DNA of 10,003 bases from Gammaproteobacteria bacterium. GTDB taxonomy: Bacteria; Pseudomonadota; Gammaproteobacteria; S144-34. The first letter of the stretch is position 1, and each line of letters starts with the position of its first letter. The translations under genes were made by a program, and so were the position numbers. The stretch covers positions 1 through 10,003 of the forward strand of contig WFOW01000358.1 in NCBI GenBank assembly GCA_015487895.1, in the 5' to 3' direction. This document shows positions 1 to 10,003 of this stretch, piece by piece. Below the pieces are notes generated by a model that was given only the letters and a program-made list of their open reading frames with translations, was not told the DNA's origin and ran no database searches.

Positions 1-17
1 GCTATTGAGGGACGGTT

Positions 18-436
18 TTGGCCTGCGTCCTGGACGCATCCGCGGCCCTCGCCTTGGTGTTGCCGGACTAGGGCGGGACGGCGGCCGCCGTGGAGCGGCA
101 TCTCGGCCGCACGCAGGTGCTGGTGCCCGCCATCTGGCACCTTGAGGTCGGCAACGCCTTGCTCGCTCGTCGCGGTGCGGCGCGGCCGGATGCGCGCGGA
201 GGAGGCGCAGGAGGCCCTGGACCTGCTGGCCTCGCTTCCCGATCGAGGCGGCGGAGCTGTCGCCTTGGGAATCGCTGCGCGAGGCATGGTCGCTCGCGCT
301 CGGTCACGGTCTCACGGTCTACGATGCGGCCTGCCTCGCCCTTGCCGGCGGGCGGCGGCTGCCGCTGCTCACGCCCGACCGCCGTCTTGCGGGCGCCGCA
401 CGTGCCCTTGGGATCGAGGCGTTTCCCGAAAGCTGA
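18..436 (+). pseudogene. VapC-like PIN-domain toxin, decayed (one nonsense codon, two frameshifts)
   Basis: Read across three frames, the sequence gives a typical VapC-type PIN nuclease of about 135 residues. Segment 1 starts at TTG 18 (GAGGGA at 7-12 could be its ribosome site) and has the N-terminal VLDASAALALVLPD. It meets TAG at 69-71, then continues in frame to LVPAIWHLEVGNALL. Segment 2 (MRAEEAQEALDLLASLP) is in the next frame, and segment 3 (IEAAELSPW to the end, TGA 434-436) in the third. The first frameshift is explained by a tandem GCTC duplication at 161-168, the second by an extra C in 238-240. All four acidic PIN residues survive: Asp at 33-35, Glu at 144-146, Asp at 323-325 and Asp at 377-379. 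Intact relatives are RNases paired with a VapB-type antitoxin, which would lie left of the window. The three lesions mean no full protein is made unless they are sequencing errors. It converges on the sulfurtransferase gene with a 15-bp gap. Confidence 0.85.
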
Positions 437-451
437 ATCTCGCCGCGCCGG

Positions 452-1276
452 CTAGAGCTCGACGGGGGTGTCGGTGCGGTTGCCCCAGTCGGACCAGGAG
501 CCGGGGTAGCCGCGCACGCGCGGATAGCCGAGCCAGGTGAGCACCAGCCAGGTGTGCGCCGAGCGGTGGTGCGTCTGGCAGTAGGTGATCACCTCCTTGT
601 CGGGGGTGACGCCCAGCGAGGCGAAGCGCTCGCGCAGCCAGCCCGCGTCGCGCAGGCGCAGGTTGCGCGCGCGGTCCATGGCCAGCGTCCACTCGAAGTT
701 GACGGCCCCCGGGATGTGCCCGCCGCGCTCGGCGAAGCGCTTGCGCCCCGTGTACTCGGCGGGCGAGCGCGCGTCGACCAGCACCACCTCCGGGTCGTCC
801 AGATGCGCGAGGACGTAGCCGGCGTCGGCCATCAGCTCGGGCCGCGCGATGCGGGCCTCGTAGGCGCCGGGCTCGGGCCGGCGCGCGCCGGGCTCGAGGC
901 GGTGGCCCTCGTGGGCCCAGGCGTGCAGGCCCCCGTCGAGCAGGCTCATGCGCTCGTGGCCCAGCACGGCCAGCGTCCACAGCAGGCGGGCGGCACGGCC
1001 GCCGCCCTCGTCGTCGTAGGCGACGACGTGCCGCTCCGGCGTCAGGCCGATCTCGGAGAGCGTGGCCGAGAGCTGCGCGGGCTCCGGCAGCAGGCCACCC
1101 ACCGGGCGGCGCATCGCCACGATGCGGCCGTAGTCGAGGTGCACGGCCCCCGGCACGTGGCCGGCCACGTAGGTCTCGGGCTTGATGCAGAGGTCCACGA
1201 TCAGGAGCTCGGGGTCGCCGAGGCGCGGCTCGAGCGCCTCGGGGCCGGCCACGAGCGGGAGCGTCTGGTCCGTCAT
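452..1276 (-). CDS. rhdA: RhdA-type thiosulfate sulfurtransferase (two-domain rhodanese)
   Basis: The 274-residue product has two tandem rhodanese domains, the usual length for rhodanese/mercaptopyruvate sulfurtransferases. The N-terminal domain (about residues 8-130) has DLCIKPETYVAGHVPGAVHL. It carries Asp in place of the nucleophile (YDDEGG, around residue 88), so it is the non-catalytic half. The C-terminal domain (about 145-270) has VDARSPAEYTG, HIPGAVNFEW and the active loop CQTHHRS with Cys233, whose codon is 578-580. That loop matches the one reported for Azotobacter vinelandii RhdA, rather than CRKGVT of rhodanese or CGSGVT of mercaptopyruvate sulfurtransferase. The expected reaction is transfer of sulfane sulfur via a Cys persulfide in the cytoplasm; the physiological donor and acceptor cannot be read from sequence. 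The ATG at 1274-1276 is supported by a strong GGAGGAGG site (1288-1295). It lies 161 bp downstream of glcF on the same strand, probably a separate unit. Confidence 0.95.
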   Translation of the reverse strand: MTDQTLPLVAGPEALEPRLGDPELLIVDLCIKPETYVAGHVPGAVHLDYGRIVAMRRPVGGLLPEPAQLSATLSEIGLTPERHVVAYDDEGGGRAARLLWTLAVLGHERMSLLDGGLHAWAHEGHRLEPGARRPEPGAYEARIARPELMADAGYVLAHLDDPEVVLVDARSPAEYTGRKRFAERGGHIPGAVNFEWTLAMDRARNLRLRDAGWLRERFASLGVTPDKEVITYCQTHHRSAHTWLVLTWLGYPRVRGYPGSWSDWGNRTDTPVEL

Positions 1277-1437
1277 CGGTGCACGGTCCTCCTCCGGGTC
1301 GAGGCAAGGCTTCCCCCGCGCCGGACGGCGCGTCTCCGCCCGGGGGTGGGGGATGCGCGGCCCGGCCGCGCCGGGCGGCAAAGGATGCGGGCGCGGACGG
1401 CGCATTGCAACCGCACCGCGCCTGGGGAGGCCGTCGC
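1277..1437 (-). other. glcF-rhdA intergenic region with GC-rich hairpins
   Basis: This 161-bp gap precedes the sulfurtransferase start. On the minus strand it holds a weak sigma-70-like pair: TTGCAA at 1405-1410 and CATCCT at 1382-1387, 17 bp apart. Two perfect GC inverted repeats follow: 1355-1362 with 1364-1371 (8-bp arms, 1-nt loop) and 1317-1322 with 1327-1332 (6-bp arms, GGAC loop). Neither is followed by a T run, so they are not classical intrinsic terminators. In DNA this GC-rich, short palindromes are expected by chance. I see no small gene here. Confidence 0.3.
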
Positions 1438-2649
1438 TCAGCGCGCCTCCACCAGCTCCAGCCAGTGCCGCACGGGCACGGGCGCGGCGGCCTGCAGGTG
1501 GAGGAGGCAGCCGATGTTGGCCGTGGCGACGAGCCCGGGCGAGCCCGCGGACAGGCGCTCGAGCTTGCGCGCGCGCAGCCCCGCCGCCAGGCGCGGGTGC
1601 AGGAGCGACCAGGCGCCGGCGGAGCCGCAGCACAGGTGCGGCTCCGGCACGGGCACGGTCTCGAAGCCGGCGCGCGCGAGCAGCGCCGTCAGGCGCCCGG
1701 CAAGCCCCAGGGCGTGGCGCTGCGTGCAGGGCTCGTGGCAGGCGATGCGGCGCGGCACGCCCGGCGCGGGCGCGAGCCGCCCGGCGTGGGGCTCGAGCAG
1801 CTCCACGGGGTCGCGCACGGCGGCGGCGACGCGCGCGGCGTCCTCCGCGAGATCGGGGTCTCCGGCGAGCAGCGCCCCGTAGCGGCGCACGTGCGCGGCG
1901 CAGCCGCTCGCGGTCATCAGGAGCGGGGCACCGTCCGCGAGCAGCGGGGCCCACGCCCGGACGTTGCGCCGGGCGAGCGCACGCGCGGCCTCCCGCTGGC
2001 CGAGGTGGTCGTGCAGCGCCCCGCAGCAGCCGCCGTCGCCGTCCGGCCGCACGGGGCTGATCCCGAGGGCGTCGAGCAGGCGCGCGGCGGCGGCATCGAT
2101 GCCGGGCGCGGCGGCCTCCTGCACGCAGCCGGCCGGCAGCACGGCGCGCGCCGCATGGCGGGCCGGCGGCCATGGCGGCACGGTGCCCGGGGCGGGCACG
2201 CGGCGGCGGAGGCCCGGCGGCAGGAGCGGGCGCACCGCCCGCGCCGCGGCGAGGAGCGTGCGGGCGCGGCCGCGGCGGCCGAGGGCGGCGGCGATGAGGC
2301 GGGCGAGCGCCCTGCGCGCGCGGGAAGGCGGGGCCAGCCGCTCGATCCGCGGCAGGGCCAATGCCAGCAGCTCGCCATAGGGCACGCCCGAGGGGCAGGC
2401 CGCCTGGCAGGCGAGGCAGTGGAGGCAGCGGTCGAGATGGGCGCGGGTCCCGGCGCTCGCCGCGCCGCGCTCGAGCGCGGTCTTGATGAGGTAGATCCGC
2501 CCGCGCGGGCCGTCGGCCTCGTCGCCGAGGAGCTGGTAGGTGGGGCAGGCGGCGTTGCAGAAGCCGCAGTGCACGCAGGTGCGCAGCGCGCGCTCGATGG
2601 CGCGTCCCTCGTCGGTCGCGAGCAGCGCCTCCGGGAGGTGCGTCTCCAC
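1438..2649 (-). CDS. glcF: Glycolate dehydrogenase iron-sulfur subunit GlcF
   Basis: This 403-residue protein is the ferredoxin-like electron-transfer subunit of the membrane-associated GlcDEF glycolate dehydrogenase. It takes electrons from the flavin subunits and passes them toward the quinone pool. Two [4Fe-4S] motifs are near the N-terminus: C25-x2-C28-x2-C31-x3-C35-P (CVHCGFCNAACP) and C75-x2-C78-x2-C81-x3-C85-P (CLHCLACQAACP). Two CCG-type cysteine-rich domains follow: GGCCGALHDH at about 206-215, with Cys250, then CHEPC at 304-308 and CCGSAG at 340-345, with Cys381. The length is normal for GlcF. The start is GTG at 2647-2649, 1 nt after the glcE stop. An AGGGAGG ribosome site lies inside the end of glcE, so translation is probably coupled. 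The cysteine pattern also occurs in other CCG-domain proteins (LutA, GlpC), but adjacency to glcD and glcE settles the assignment. Confidence 0.96.
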   Translation of the reverse strand: METHLPEALLATDEGRAIERALRTCVHCGFCNAACPTYQLLGDEADGPRGRIYLIKTALERGAASAGTRAHLDRCLHCLACQAACPSGVPYGELLALALPRIERLAPPSRARRALARLIAAALGRRGRARTLLAAARAVRPLLPPGLRRRVPAPGTVPPWPPARHAARAVLPAGCVQEAAAPGIDAAAARLLDALGISPVRPDGDGGCCGALHDHLGQREAARALARRNVRAWAPLLADGAPLLMTASGCAAHVRRYGALLAGDPDLAEDAARVAAAVRDPVELLEPHAGRLAPAPGVPRRIACHEPCTQRHALGLAGRLTALLARAGFETVPVPEPHLCCGSAGAWSLLHPRLAAGLRARKLERLSAGSPGLVATANIGCLLHLQAAAPVPVRHWLELVEAR

Positions 2650-2650
2650 C

Positions 2651-3724
2651 TCAGGGGCCTCCCTCGGCGTACATGCGCCCGGGGTTGAGAATGCCGGCGG
2701 GATCGAAGGCGGCCTTGATGCGCCGGTGCAGGGCGAGGGCGGCCGGCGGGAGCGGATGGAAGGGCTCGATCCCCTCGCCGCGGAAGCAGGTCGCGTGGCC
2801 GCCGGCGCGCTCGGCGGTGGCGCGCACGGCCCCGGCCGGCGCGTCGGTGCGCAGCCAGCGCTGCGCGCCGCCCCAGTCGAGCAGCCACTCGCCCGGGAGC
2901 GGCAGCGGCGGCGTGGCCGGCGGCACCGACAGCCGCCACAGGGGGCGCGGGTCGTCGCCGGAGAGGAAGGGCAGGGTGTGGTCGCGCAGCCCGGCCCACA
3001 GCCCGCCGTCGTCCGCGCGCGCCTCGCCGCCGAGGCGCGCGGCCGCCTCCCGCACGGAGGCCTCCGCCCCCTCGAGGCGCAGGTGGAGGCGGCCGTCCAG
3101 GTGGCAGGCGCCCGCGAGCGGCAGGGGCAGCCGTCCCCAGGCGGCGAGGCGCTCGATCGCCTCGGCCATGTCGCACTCGAGGCTCACCGTGAGCGTGGCC
3201 TCGGGCGCCGGGTCCACGCGCAGCGTGACCTCGAGCAGCACGGCGAGGGTGCCGAGGCTCCCCGCCATCAGCCGCGCGGCGTCGAAGCCCGCCACGTTCT
3301 TCATGAGCCGGCCGCCGAAGGCGAGGATCTCGCCGCGCCCGTTGATGCAGCGCACGCCGAGCACCACGTCGCGCACGGCCCAGCTCCACGGCCGGCGCGG
3401 GCCCGAGAGCCCGGCCGCCACCATGCCGCCGACGGTGCCGCGGCCGCCGAAGCGCGGAGGCTCGCAGCCGAGGCGCTGGCCGCGGGCGGCGAGCGTCGCC
3501 TCGAGCTCGGCGAGCGGGGTGCCGGCGCGCGCGGTCACGTAGAGCTCGGCGGGCTCGTAGGCGACGATGCCGCGGTGGCCCGCGAGCGGCAGCGGCTCGC
3601 CCGCCACCGGCCGGCCGTAGAAGGCCTTGGAGCCGCTCCCCTCGATGCGCAGCGGCGTGCCGGCGGCGGCCGCCTCGGCCACGCGCGCGGCGAGCTGCTC
3701 GCCCAGGTCGGCGTCCGCGGCCAT
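2651..3724 (-). CDS. glcE: Glycolate dehydrogenase FAD-binding subunit GlcE
   Basis: This 357-residue flavoprotein subunit of glycolate dehydrogenase belongs to the FAD_binding_4/PCMH (VAO-type) family but is shorter than GlcD, as is normal for GlcE. Its FAD-binding segments are IEGSGSKAFYGRP at about 27-39, RGTVGGMVAAGLSGPRRP at about 95-112, then KNVAGFDAARLMAGSLGTL at about 142-160. The C-terminus has AFDPAGILNPGRM, the typical C-terminal signature of this flavoenzyme group. The ATG at 3722-3724 abuts the TGA of glcD with no gap (TGAATG), so GlcE translation is expected to depend on ribosomes finishing glcD. The gene ends 1 nt before glcF. All three Glc subunits are required for activity in E. 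coli; that is family knowledge, not seen here. Confidence 0.96.
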   Translation of the reverse strand: MAADADLGEQLAARVAEAAAAGTPLRIEGSGSKAFYGRPVAGEPLPLAGHRGIVAYEPAELYVTARAGTPLAELEATLAARGQRLGCEPPRFGGRGTVGGMVAAGLSGPRRPWSWAVRDVVLGVRCINGRGEILAFGGRLMKNVAGFDAARLMAGSLGTLAVLLEVTLRVDPAPEATLTVSLECDMAEAIERLAAWGRLPLPLAGACHLDGRLHLRLEGAEASVREAAARLGGEARADDGGLWAGLRDHTLPFLSGDDPRPLWRLSVPPATPPLPLPGEWLLDWGGAQRWLRTDAPAGAVRATAERAGGHATCFRGEGIEPFHPLPPAALALHRRIKAAFDPAGILNPGRMYAEGGP

Positions 3725-5212
3725 TCAGAAGCGCTCCAGCTCCGGGAAGGGCAGGCGGCCGCCGCGCACGTGCATGGCGCGGTGCTCGGCGCAGCGCGCG
3801 AGCGTCGGCACCGCCTTGCCGGGGTTGAGCAGCCGGCGCGGGTCGAAGGCCTCGCGGAGGGCATGGAACTGGCGCAGCGTGGCCTCGTCGAACTGCCGGC
3901 ACATGGGGTCGAGCTTCTCCACGCCCACGCCGTGCTCGCCCGTGACGGTGCCGCCGGCCTCGATGCAGGCCTCGAGGATGCGGTGGCCGAGGCGCTCGGT
4001 GCGCTCGAGCTCGCCCGGGCGGTTGGCGTCGTAGAGGATCAGCGGGTGGAGGTTGCCGTCGCCGGCGTGTAAGACGTTGACCACCGGCAGGCCGTGCTCG
4101 CGCGCGAGCTCGGCGATGCGCGTGAGCACGCGGCCGATCTCGCGCCGGGGGATGGTGCCGTCCATGCAGTAGTAGTCGGGGCTGAGGCGGCCCACGGCGG
4201 GGAAGGCCGCCTTGCGCCCCTTCCAGAAGCGCTCGCGCTCGGCCTCGTCGCGCGCGAGCCGCACCTCGGTGGCGCCGTGCTCTGCGAGCAGGGCGCGCAC
4301 GCGCGCGATGCCGGCCTCGACCTCGGCCTCCGTGCCGTCGAGCTCGCACAGCAGGATGGCGGCGGCGTCGGTCGGGTAGCCCGCGTGCACGAAGTCCTCG
4401 GCCGCGCGCACGGCCGCGTTGTCCATCATCTCGAGGCCCGCGGGCACGATGCCGCCGGCGATGACGGCGGCCACCGCCGCGGCCGCGTCCTCGACGCGCT
4501 CGAAGGCGGCGAGCAGCACGCGCGCGCACTGCGGCAGCGGCAGCAGCCGCACGGTGGCCTCGACCACCACCGCCAGCAGCCCCTCCGAGCCTGTCAGCAC
4601 CGCCGCGAGGTCGTAGCCCGGCCCGTCGAGCCCGCCGCCGCCGGCCACGAGCGTCTCGCCGTCGGCGGTGAGGGCCTCGATGCGCAGCACGTTGTGCACG
4701 GTGAGCCCGTACTTGAGGCAGTGCACGCCGCCGGCGTTCTCGGCGATGTTGCCGCCGATGGTGCAGGCGACCTGCGAGGAGGGGTCCGGGGCGTAGTGCA
4801 GGCCGTAGGGCCGGGCGGCCTCGCTGACGGCGAGGTTGCGCACGCCGGGCTCGACGCGCGCGGTGCGGTTGCGGGGATCGATTGCGAGGATGCGGTTGAG
4901 GCGCGCGAGCGAGAGCAGCACGCCCCGGGGGTGCGGCAGCGCCCCGCCCGAGAGCCCCGTGCCGGCGCCGCGCGGCACCACCGGCACGCCGTGCTCGCGC
5001 GTGATCCGCAGGATCGTGCGCACCTGCTCGCGGTCGTGGGGGAGCGCCACGGCGAGCGGCAGGCGGCGGTAGGCGCTGAGGGCGTCGCACTCGTAGGTGC
5101 GCAGGGTGTCGGGGTCGGTGAGGAGCGTGTCCGGCGGCAGCGCGCGCCGCAGCGCCGCCATGCAGGCACGCGCGGCGCTTTCGTCCACGGTGATCTCGCT
5201 CCTCTGCGCCAT
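3725..5212 (-). CDS. glcD: Glycolate dehydrogenase catalytic FAD subunit GlcD
   Basis: This 495-residue FAD-linked oxidase is the main flavin subunit of glycolate dehydrogenase, which oxidises glycolate (and D-lactate in some relatives) to glyoxylate. The PCMH-type FAD domain shows PVVPRGAGTGLSGGA at 77-91, then DPSSQVACTIGGNIAENAGG at about 143-162. GPGYDLAAVLTGSEG follows at about 197-211. The C-terminal FAD-oxidase domain carries NVLHAGDGNLHPL (about 379-391) and TVTGEHGVGVEK (about 422-433), the conserved histidine motifs near the flavin and substrate. It ends with FDPRRLLNPGK plus a short tail. Length agrees with E. coli GlcD (499 residues). ATG 5210-5212 is the first start, preceded by a modest GGTAGG ribosome site. 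It is the first gene of the operon. A D-lactate dehydrogenase paralogue would look similar, but the contiguous glcE and glcF favour glycolate. Confidence 0.96.
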   Translation of the reverse strand: MAQRSEITVDESAARACMAALRRALPPDTLLTDPDTLRTYECDALSAYRRLPLAVALPHDREQVRTILRITREHGVPVVPRGAGTGLSGGALPHPRGVLLSLARLNRILAIDPRNRTARVEPGVRNLAVSEAARPYGLHYAPDPSSQVACTIGGNIAENAGGVHCLKYGLTVHNVLRIEALTADGETLVAGGGGLDGPGYDLAAVLTGSEGLLAVVVEATVRLLPLPQCARVLLAAFERVEDAAAAVAAVIAGGIVPAGLEMMDNAAVRAAEDFVHAGYPTDAAAILLCELDGTEAEVEAGIARVRALLAEHGATEVRLARDEAERERFWKGRKAAFPAVGRLSPDYYCMDGTIPRREIGRVLTRIAELAREHGLPVVNVLHAGDGNLHPLILYDANRPGELERTERLGHRILEACIEAGGTVTGEHGVGVEKLDPMCRQFDEATLRQFHALREAFDPRRLLNPGKAVPTLARCAEHRAMHVRGGRLPFPELERF

Positions 5213-5329
5213 GCCAGCCTACCGTCCGCGGATGGCAGTATACGGCCCTCCGCGCGCCGTGAATCCCGGACCCATGCGGGGGCTTTCGGGCAGGCTAGGG
5301 CGGTTCCGCGGTCCGCTGGCTGTCAGCCG
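5213..5329 (-). promoter_or_regulatory. Probable glcDEF promoter region
   Basis: This 117-bp gap between ppsA (ending at 5330) and glcD contains a good minus-strand -10 hexamer, TATACT, at 5237-5242, 24 bp before the ATG. It is one of the few AT-rich spots here. No convincing -35 is found at 16-18 bp; the 17-bp position reads GATTCA, and TTCACG is at 15 bp. A weak -35 would suit an activator-dependent promoter (E. coli glcDEF uses GlcC), but no operator could be identified. The gap also contains a short GGCTG-T-CAGCC palindrome near 5320 with no T run, so no intrinsic terminator for ppsA is visible. Confidence 0.35.
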
Positions 5330-7744
<2,415 letters not shown>

Positions 7745-7776
7745 GGGCATGCGCTCCGGATGCTGGCTGGTGCAGG

Positions 7777-7804
7777 GGCAGGCACCCGGTGTCAGGCGCC
7801 TGCC
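7777..7804. repeat. Inverted repeat in the pgm-ppsA gap
   Basis: The arms GGCAGGC (7777-7783) and GCCTGCC (7798-7804) are perfect 7-bp complements around a 14-nt loop. They lie downstream of the pgm stop and 20-50 bp upstream of the ppsA ribosome site. No T run follows in either direction, so it is not a standard intrinsic terminator. It could be a regulatory stem in the ppsA leader or chance. Nothing else stands out in this 110-bp gap (7745-7854), and no clear sigma-70 promoter for ppsA was found. Confidence 0.3.
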
Positions 7805-7854
7805 GCCGCCCGGCGCTCGCGCCTACGGTACACCGTGCACCGCCGGCCGTGCAT

Positions 7855-9615
<1,761 letters not shown>

Positions 9616-9619
9616 CTAA

Positions 9620-9654
9620 GGAAGCCCTGAAAAATCCGATTTTTCAGGGCTTCC
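9620..9654. repeat. Hairpin 1, left end of MITE-like element
   Basis: This is a perfect inverted repeat with 16-bp arms (9620-9635 and 9639-9654) and a CCG loop, containing AAAAAT/ATTTTT next to the loop. The left arm is also the left terminal repeat of the element, so the end is effectively a fold-back of two inverted copies. The T run is inside the stem rather than after it, so it is not a classical terminator. Confidence 0.9.
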
Positions 9655-9681
9655 CCGCGGCCAGGGATGGCCGCGGGGAAG
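9650..9681. repeat. Hairpin 2 of MITE-like element
   Basis: This is a perfect inverted repeat with 14-bp arms (9650-9663 and 9668-9681) around GGGA. It shares CTTCC (9650-9654) with the right arm of hairpin 1, so the bases of the two stems cannot both be fully paired. With about 10 consecutive G/C pairs it would be very stable in RNA or single-stranded DNA. Confidence 0.9.
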
Positions 9682-9683
9682 TT

Positions 9684-9703
9684 CATGCACACGGAAGTGC
9701 ATG
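9684..9703. repeat. Hairpin 3 of MITE-like element
   Basis: CATGCAC (9684-9690) pairs with GTGCATG (9697-9703) around a 6-nt loop. It follows hairpin 2 almost directly, giving three stacked stems within 84 bp. Confidence 0.75.
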
Positions 9704-9748
9704 GCGGTTCAAGGAAAAAAATCGAAATGGTCGCGAAGCACCTCAGCG

Positions 9749-9773
9749 GATCAATCCGCGTAGCGGATTGATC
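9749..9773. repeat. Hairpin 4, right end of MITE-like element
   Basis: This is a perfect inverted repeat with 11-bp arms (GATCAATCCGC at 9749-9759, GCGGATTGATC at 9763-9773) and a GTA loop. An overlapping alternative stem pairs GCGGAT (9746-9751) with ATCCGC (9754-9759), so ATCCGC has two competing partners. The right arm runs into the terminal repeat of the element. It mirrors hairpin 1 at the other end. Confidence 0.85.
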
Positions 9774-9796
9774 AGAGTTTCCCTAAGATTCGCGCG

Positions 9797-10003
9797 ATGC
9801 TCGGAAGCGGCTACAGGCTGTGGCACGGGGAGACGCCTCGCAGCTTCGCGGGGCTGATGGCCGTCTACGAGTCCAACTACCGGCGCCTGCTGGTGCTGGC
9901 GCCGGGGCTGGACACGCTGGAGGCGGCGGTCTCGCGGGTGCCGGGCTGCCTCGACCTGCACCTGCGCGTGCTGGAGCGCCACCGCTACACCACGCTTCTG
10001 CAC
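9797..10003 (+). CDS. yqiB: YqiB-like DUF1249 protein, 5' part (runs off window)
   Basis: The first 69 residues are present and the frame is still open at the edge. The segment LMAVYESNYRRLLVLAPGL, then CLDLHLRVLERHRYTTLLH, matches the layout of E. coli YqiB/DUF1249 (MRLCEMNFSQLRRLLP, then ESTRYTTLVTI). The family is cytoplasmic and gammaproteobacterial, of unknown biochemical function. In E. coli it lies between nudF and cpdA, so a cpdA-like gene may follow. ATG 9797-9799 is the only ATG between the in-frame stop at 9761-9763 and Met21 (9857). Its ribosome site is weak (TAAGA at 9784-9788). The MITE-like element ends just 14 bp upstream, so the native leader may have been displaced. Met21 would leave the conserved core nearly intact and is an alternative start. 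Confidence 0.8.
   Translation, partial: MLGSGYRLWHGETPRSFAGLMAVYESNYRRLLVLAPGLDTLEAAVSRVPGCLDLHLRVLERHRYTTLLH

Larger units (their letters stand above)
9620..9782. mobile_element. MITE-like element (163 bp) with CTAA target duplication
   Basis: The left end reads GGAAGCCCTGAAAAATC (9620-9636). The right end, reverse-complemented (9782-9766), reads GGAAACTCTGATCAATC. They match at 13 of 17 positions, forming imperfect terminal inverted repeats. The four bases CTAA flank both sides (9616-9619 and 9783-9786) and look like a target-site duplication; the wider match CCTAAG makes the exact boundary ambiguous by a base or two. The interior is almost all hairpin (9620-9654, 9650-9681, 9684-9703, 9749-9773) plus an A-rich stretch at 9711-9728, with no plausible gene. 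Short length, terminal repeats, duplicated target and no transposase fit a miniature inverted-repeat transposable element. Ends starting GGAAG and a YTAR-type 4-bp target are known for the IS5 subgroup of IS5-family elements, so a transposase of that kind may have mobilised it; that link is inference. It sits between divergent pgm and yqiB, 14 bp from the latter's ATG. Confidence 0.65.

Noticed and set aside
369..1307. Minus-strand open frame of about 310 codons overlapping the sulfurtransferase
   Set aside because: It is in a different frame from the clear rhodanese protein and has only Arg/Ala/Pro-rich composition.
1277..2173. Upstream extension of the sulfurtransferase frame to 573 codons
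   Set aside because: The extension overlaps glcF in another frame and is Arg/Ala-rich. The ATG at 1276 has a strong ribosome site and gives the normal family length.
1917..5090. Long minus-strand open frame (about 1,050 codons) overlapping glcD, glcE and glcF in another frame
   Set aside because: The product is Arg/Pro/Ala-rich shadow sequence, while the overlapping frames encode clear GlcD, GlcE and GlcF.
9620..9681. Hairpins 1 and 2 as a transcription terminator or CRISPR-like repeat
   Set aside because: The flanking genes diverge from here, so no terminator is needed, and no T run follows either stem. There are no regularly spaced direct repeats or spacers.

Overview
This window is high-GC chromosomal DNA (above 70% G+C by eye, with strong G/C at third codon positions). 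The gene content points to a gammaproteobacterium. The partial gene at the right edge belongs to the YqiB/DUF1249 family. The sulfurtransferase carries the CQTHHR active loop known from Azotobacter and Pseudomonas RhdA. The PEP synthase is close to the E. coli enzyme along its whole length. GlcDEF plus gluconeogenic genes would fit a respiratory organism that salvages glycolate, possibly an autotroph, but no RuBisCO gene is in view, so lifestyle is inference.

Layout, left to right. (1) 18-436 (+): a decayed VapC-like PIN-domain toxin gene with one in-frame stop and two frameshifts. (2) 452-1276 (-): a two-domain sulfurtransferase of the RhdA type. (3) 1438-5212 (-): a tight glcD-glcE-glcF operon encoding the three subunits of glycolate dehydrogenase. 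Transcription runs right to left; glcD and glcE are joined TGA-ATG, and glcE and glcF are 1 nt apart. (4) 5330-7744 (-): ppsA, phosphoenolpyruvate synthase. (5) 7855-9492 (-): pgm, a phosphoglucomutase of the PGM1 type. (6) 9493-9796: a divergent intergenic region with a 163-bp MITE-like element (9620-9782) built of stacked hairpins, with imperfect terminal inverted repeats and a flanking CTAA duplication. (7) 9797-10003 (+): the 5' part of a yqiB/DUF1249 gene that runs off the window.

The five intact minus-strand genes make metabolic sense together. GlcDEF oxidises glycolate to glyoxylate and passes electrons to the respiratory chain. PpsA converts pyruvate to PEP at the entry to gluconeogenesis. 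Pgm interconverts glucose-6-phosphate and glucose-1-phosphate for glycogen or surface polysaccharide. The gaps between these transcription units are about 110-160 bp, so ppsA, pgm and the sulfurtransferase probably have their own promoters. Only glcDEF is a clear operon.

I do not see a novel defence, secretion or biosynthetic system. The most unusual items are the MITE-like element 14 bp upstream of the yqiB start codon and the triply broken toxin gene. Many long open frames on the opposite strand are by-products of the high GC content.
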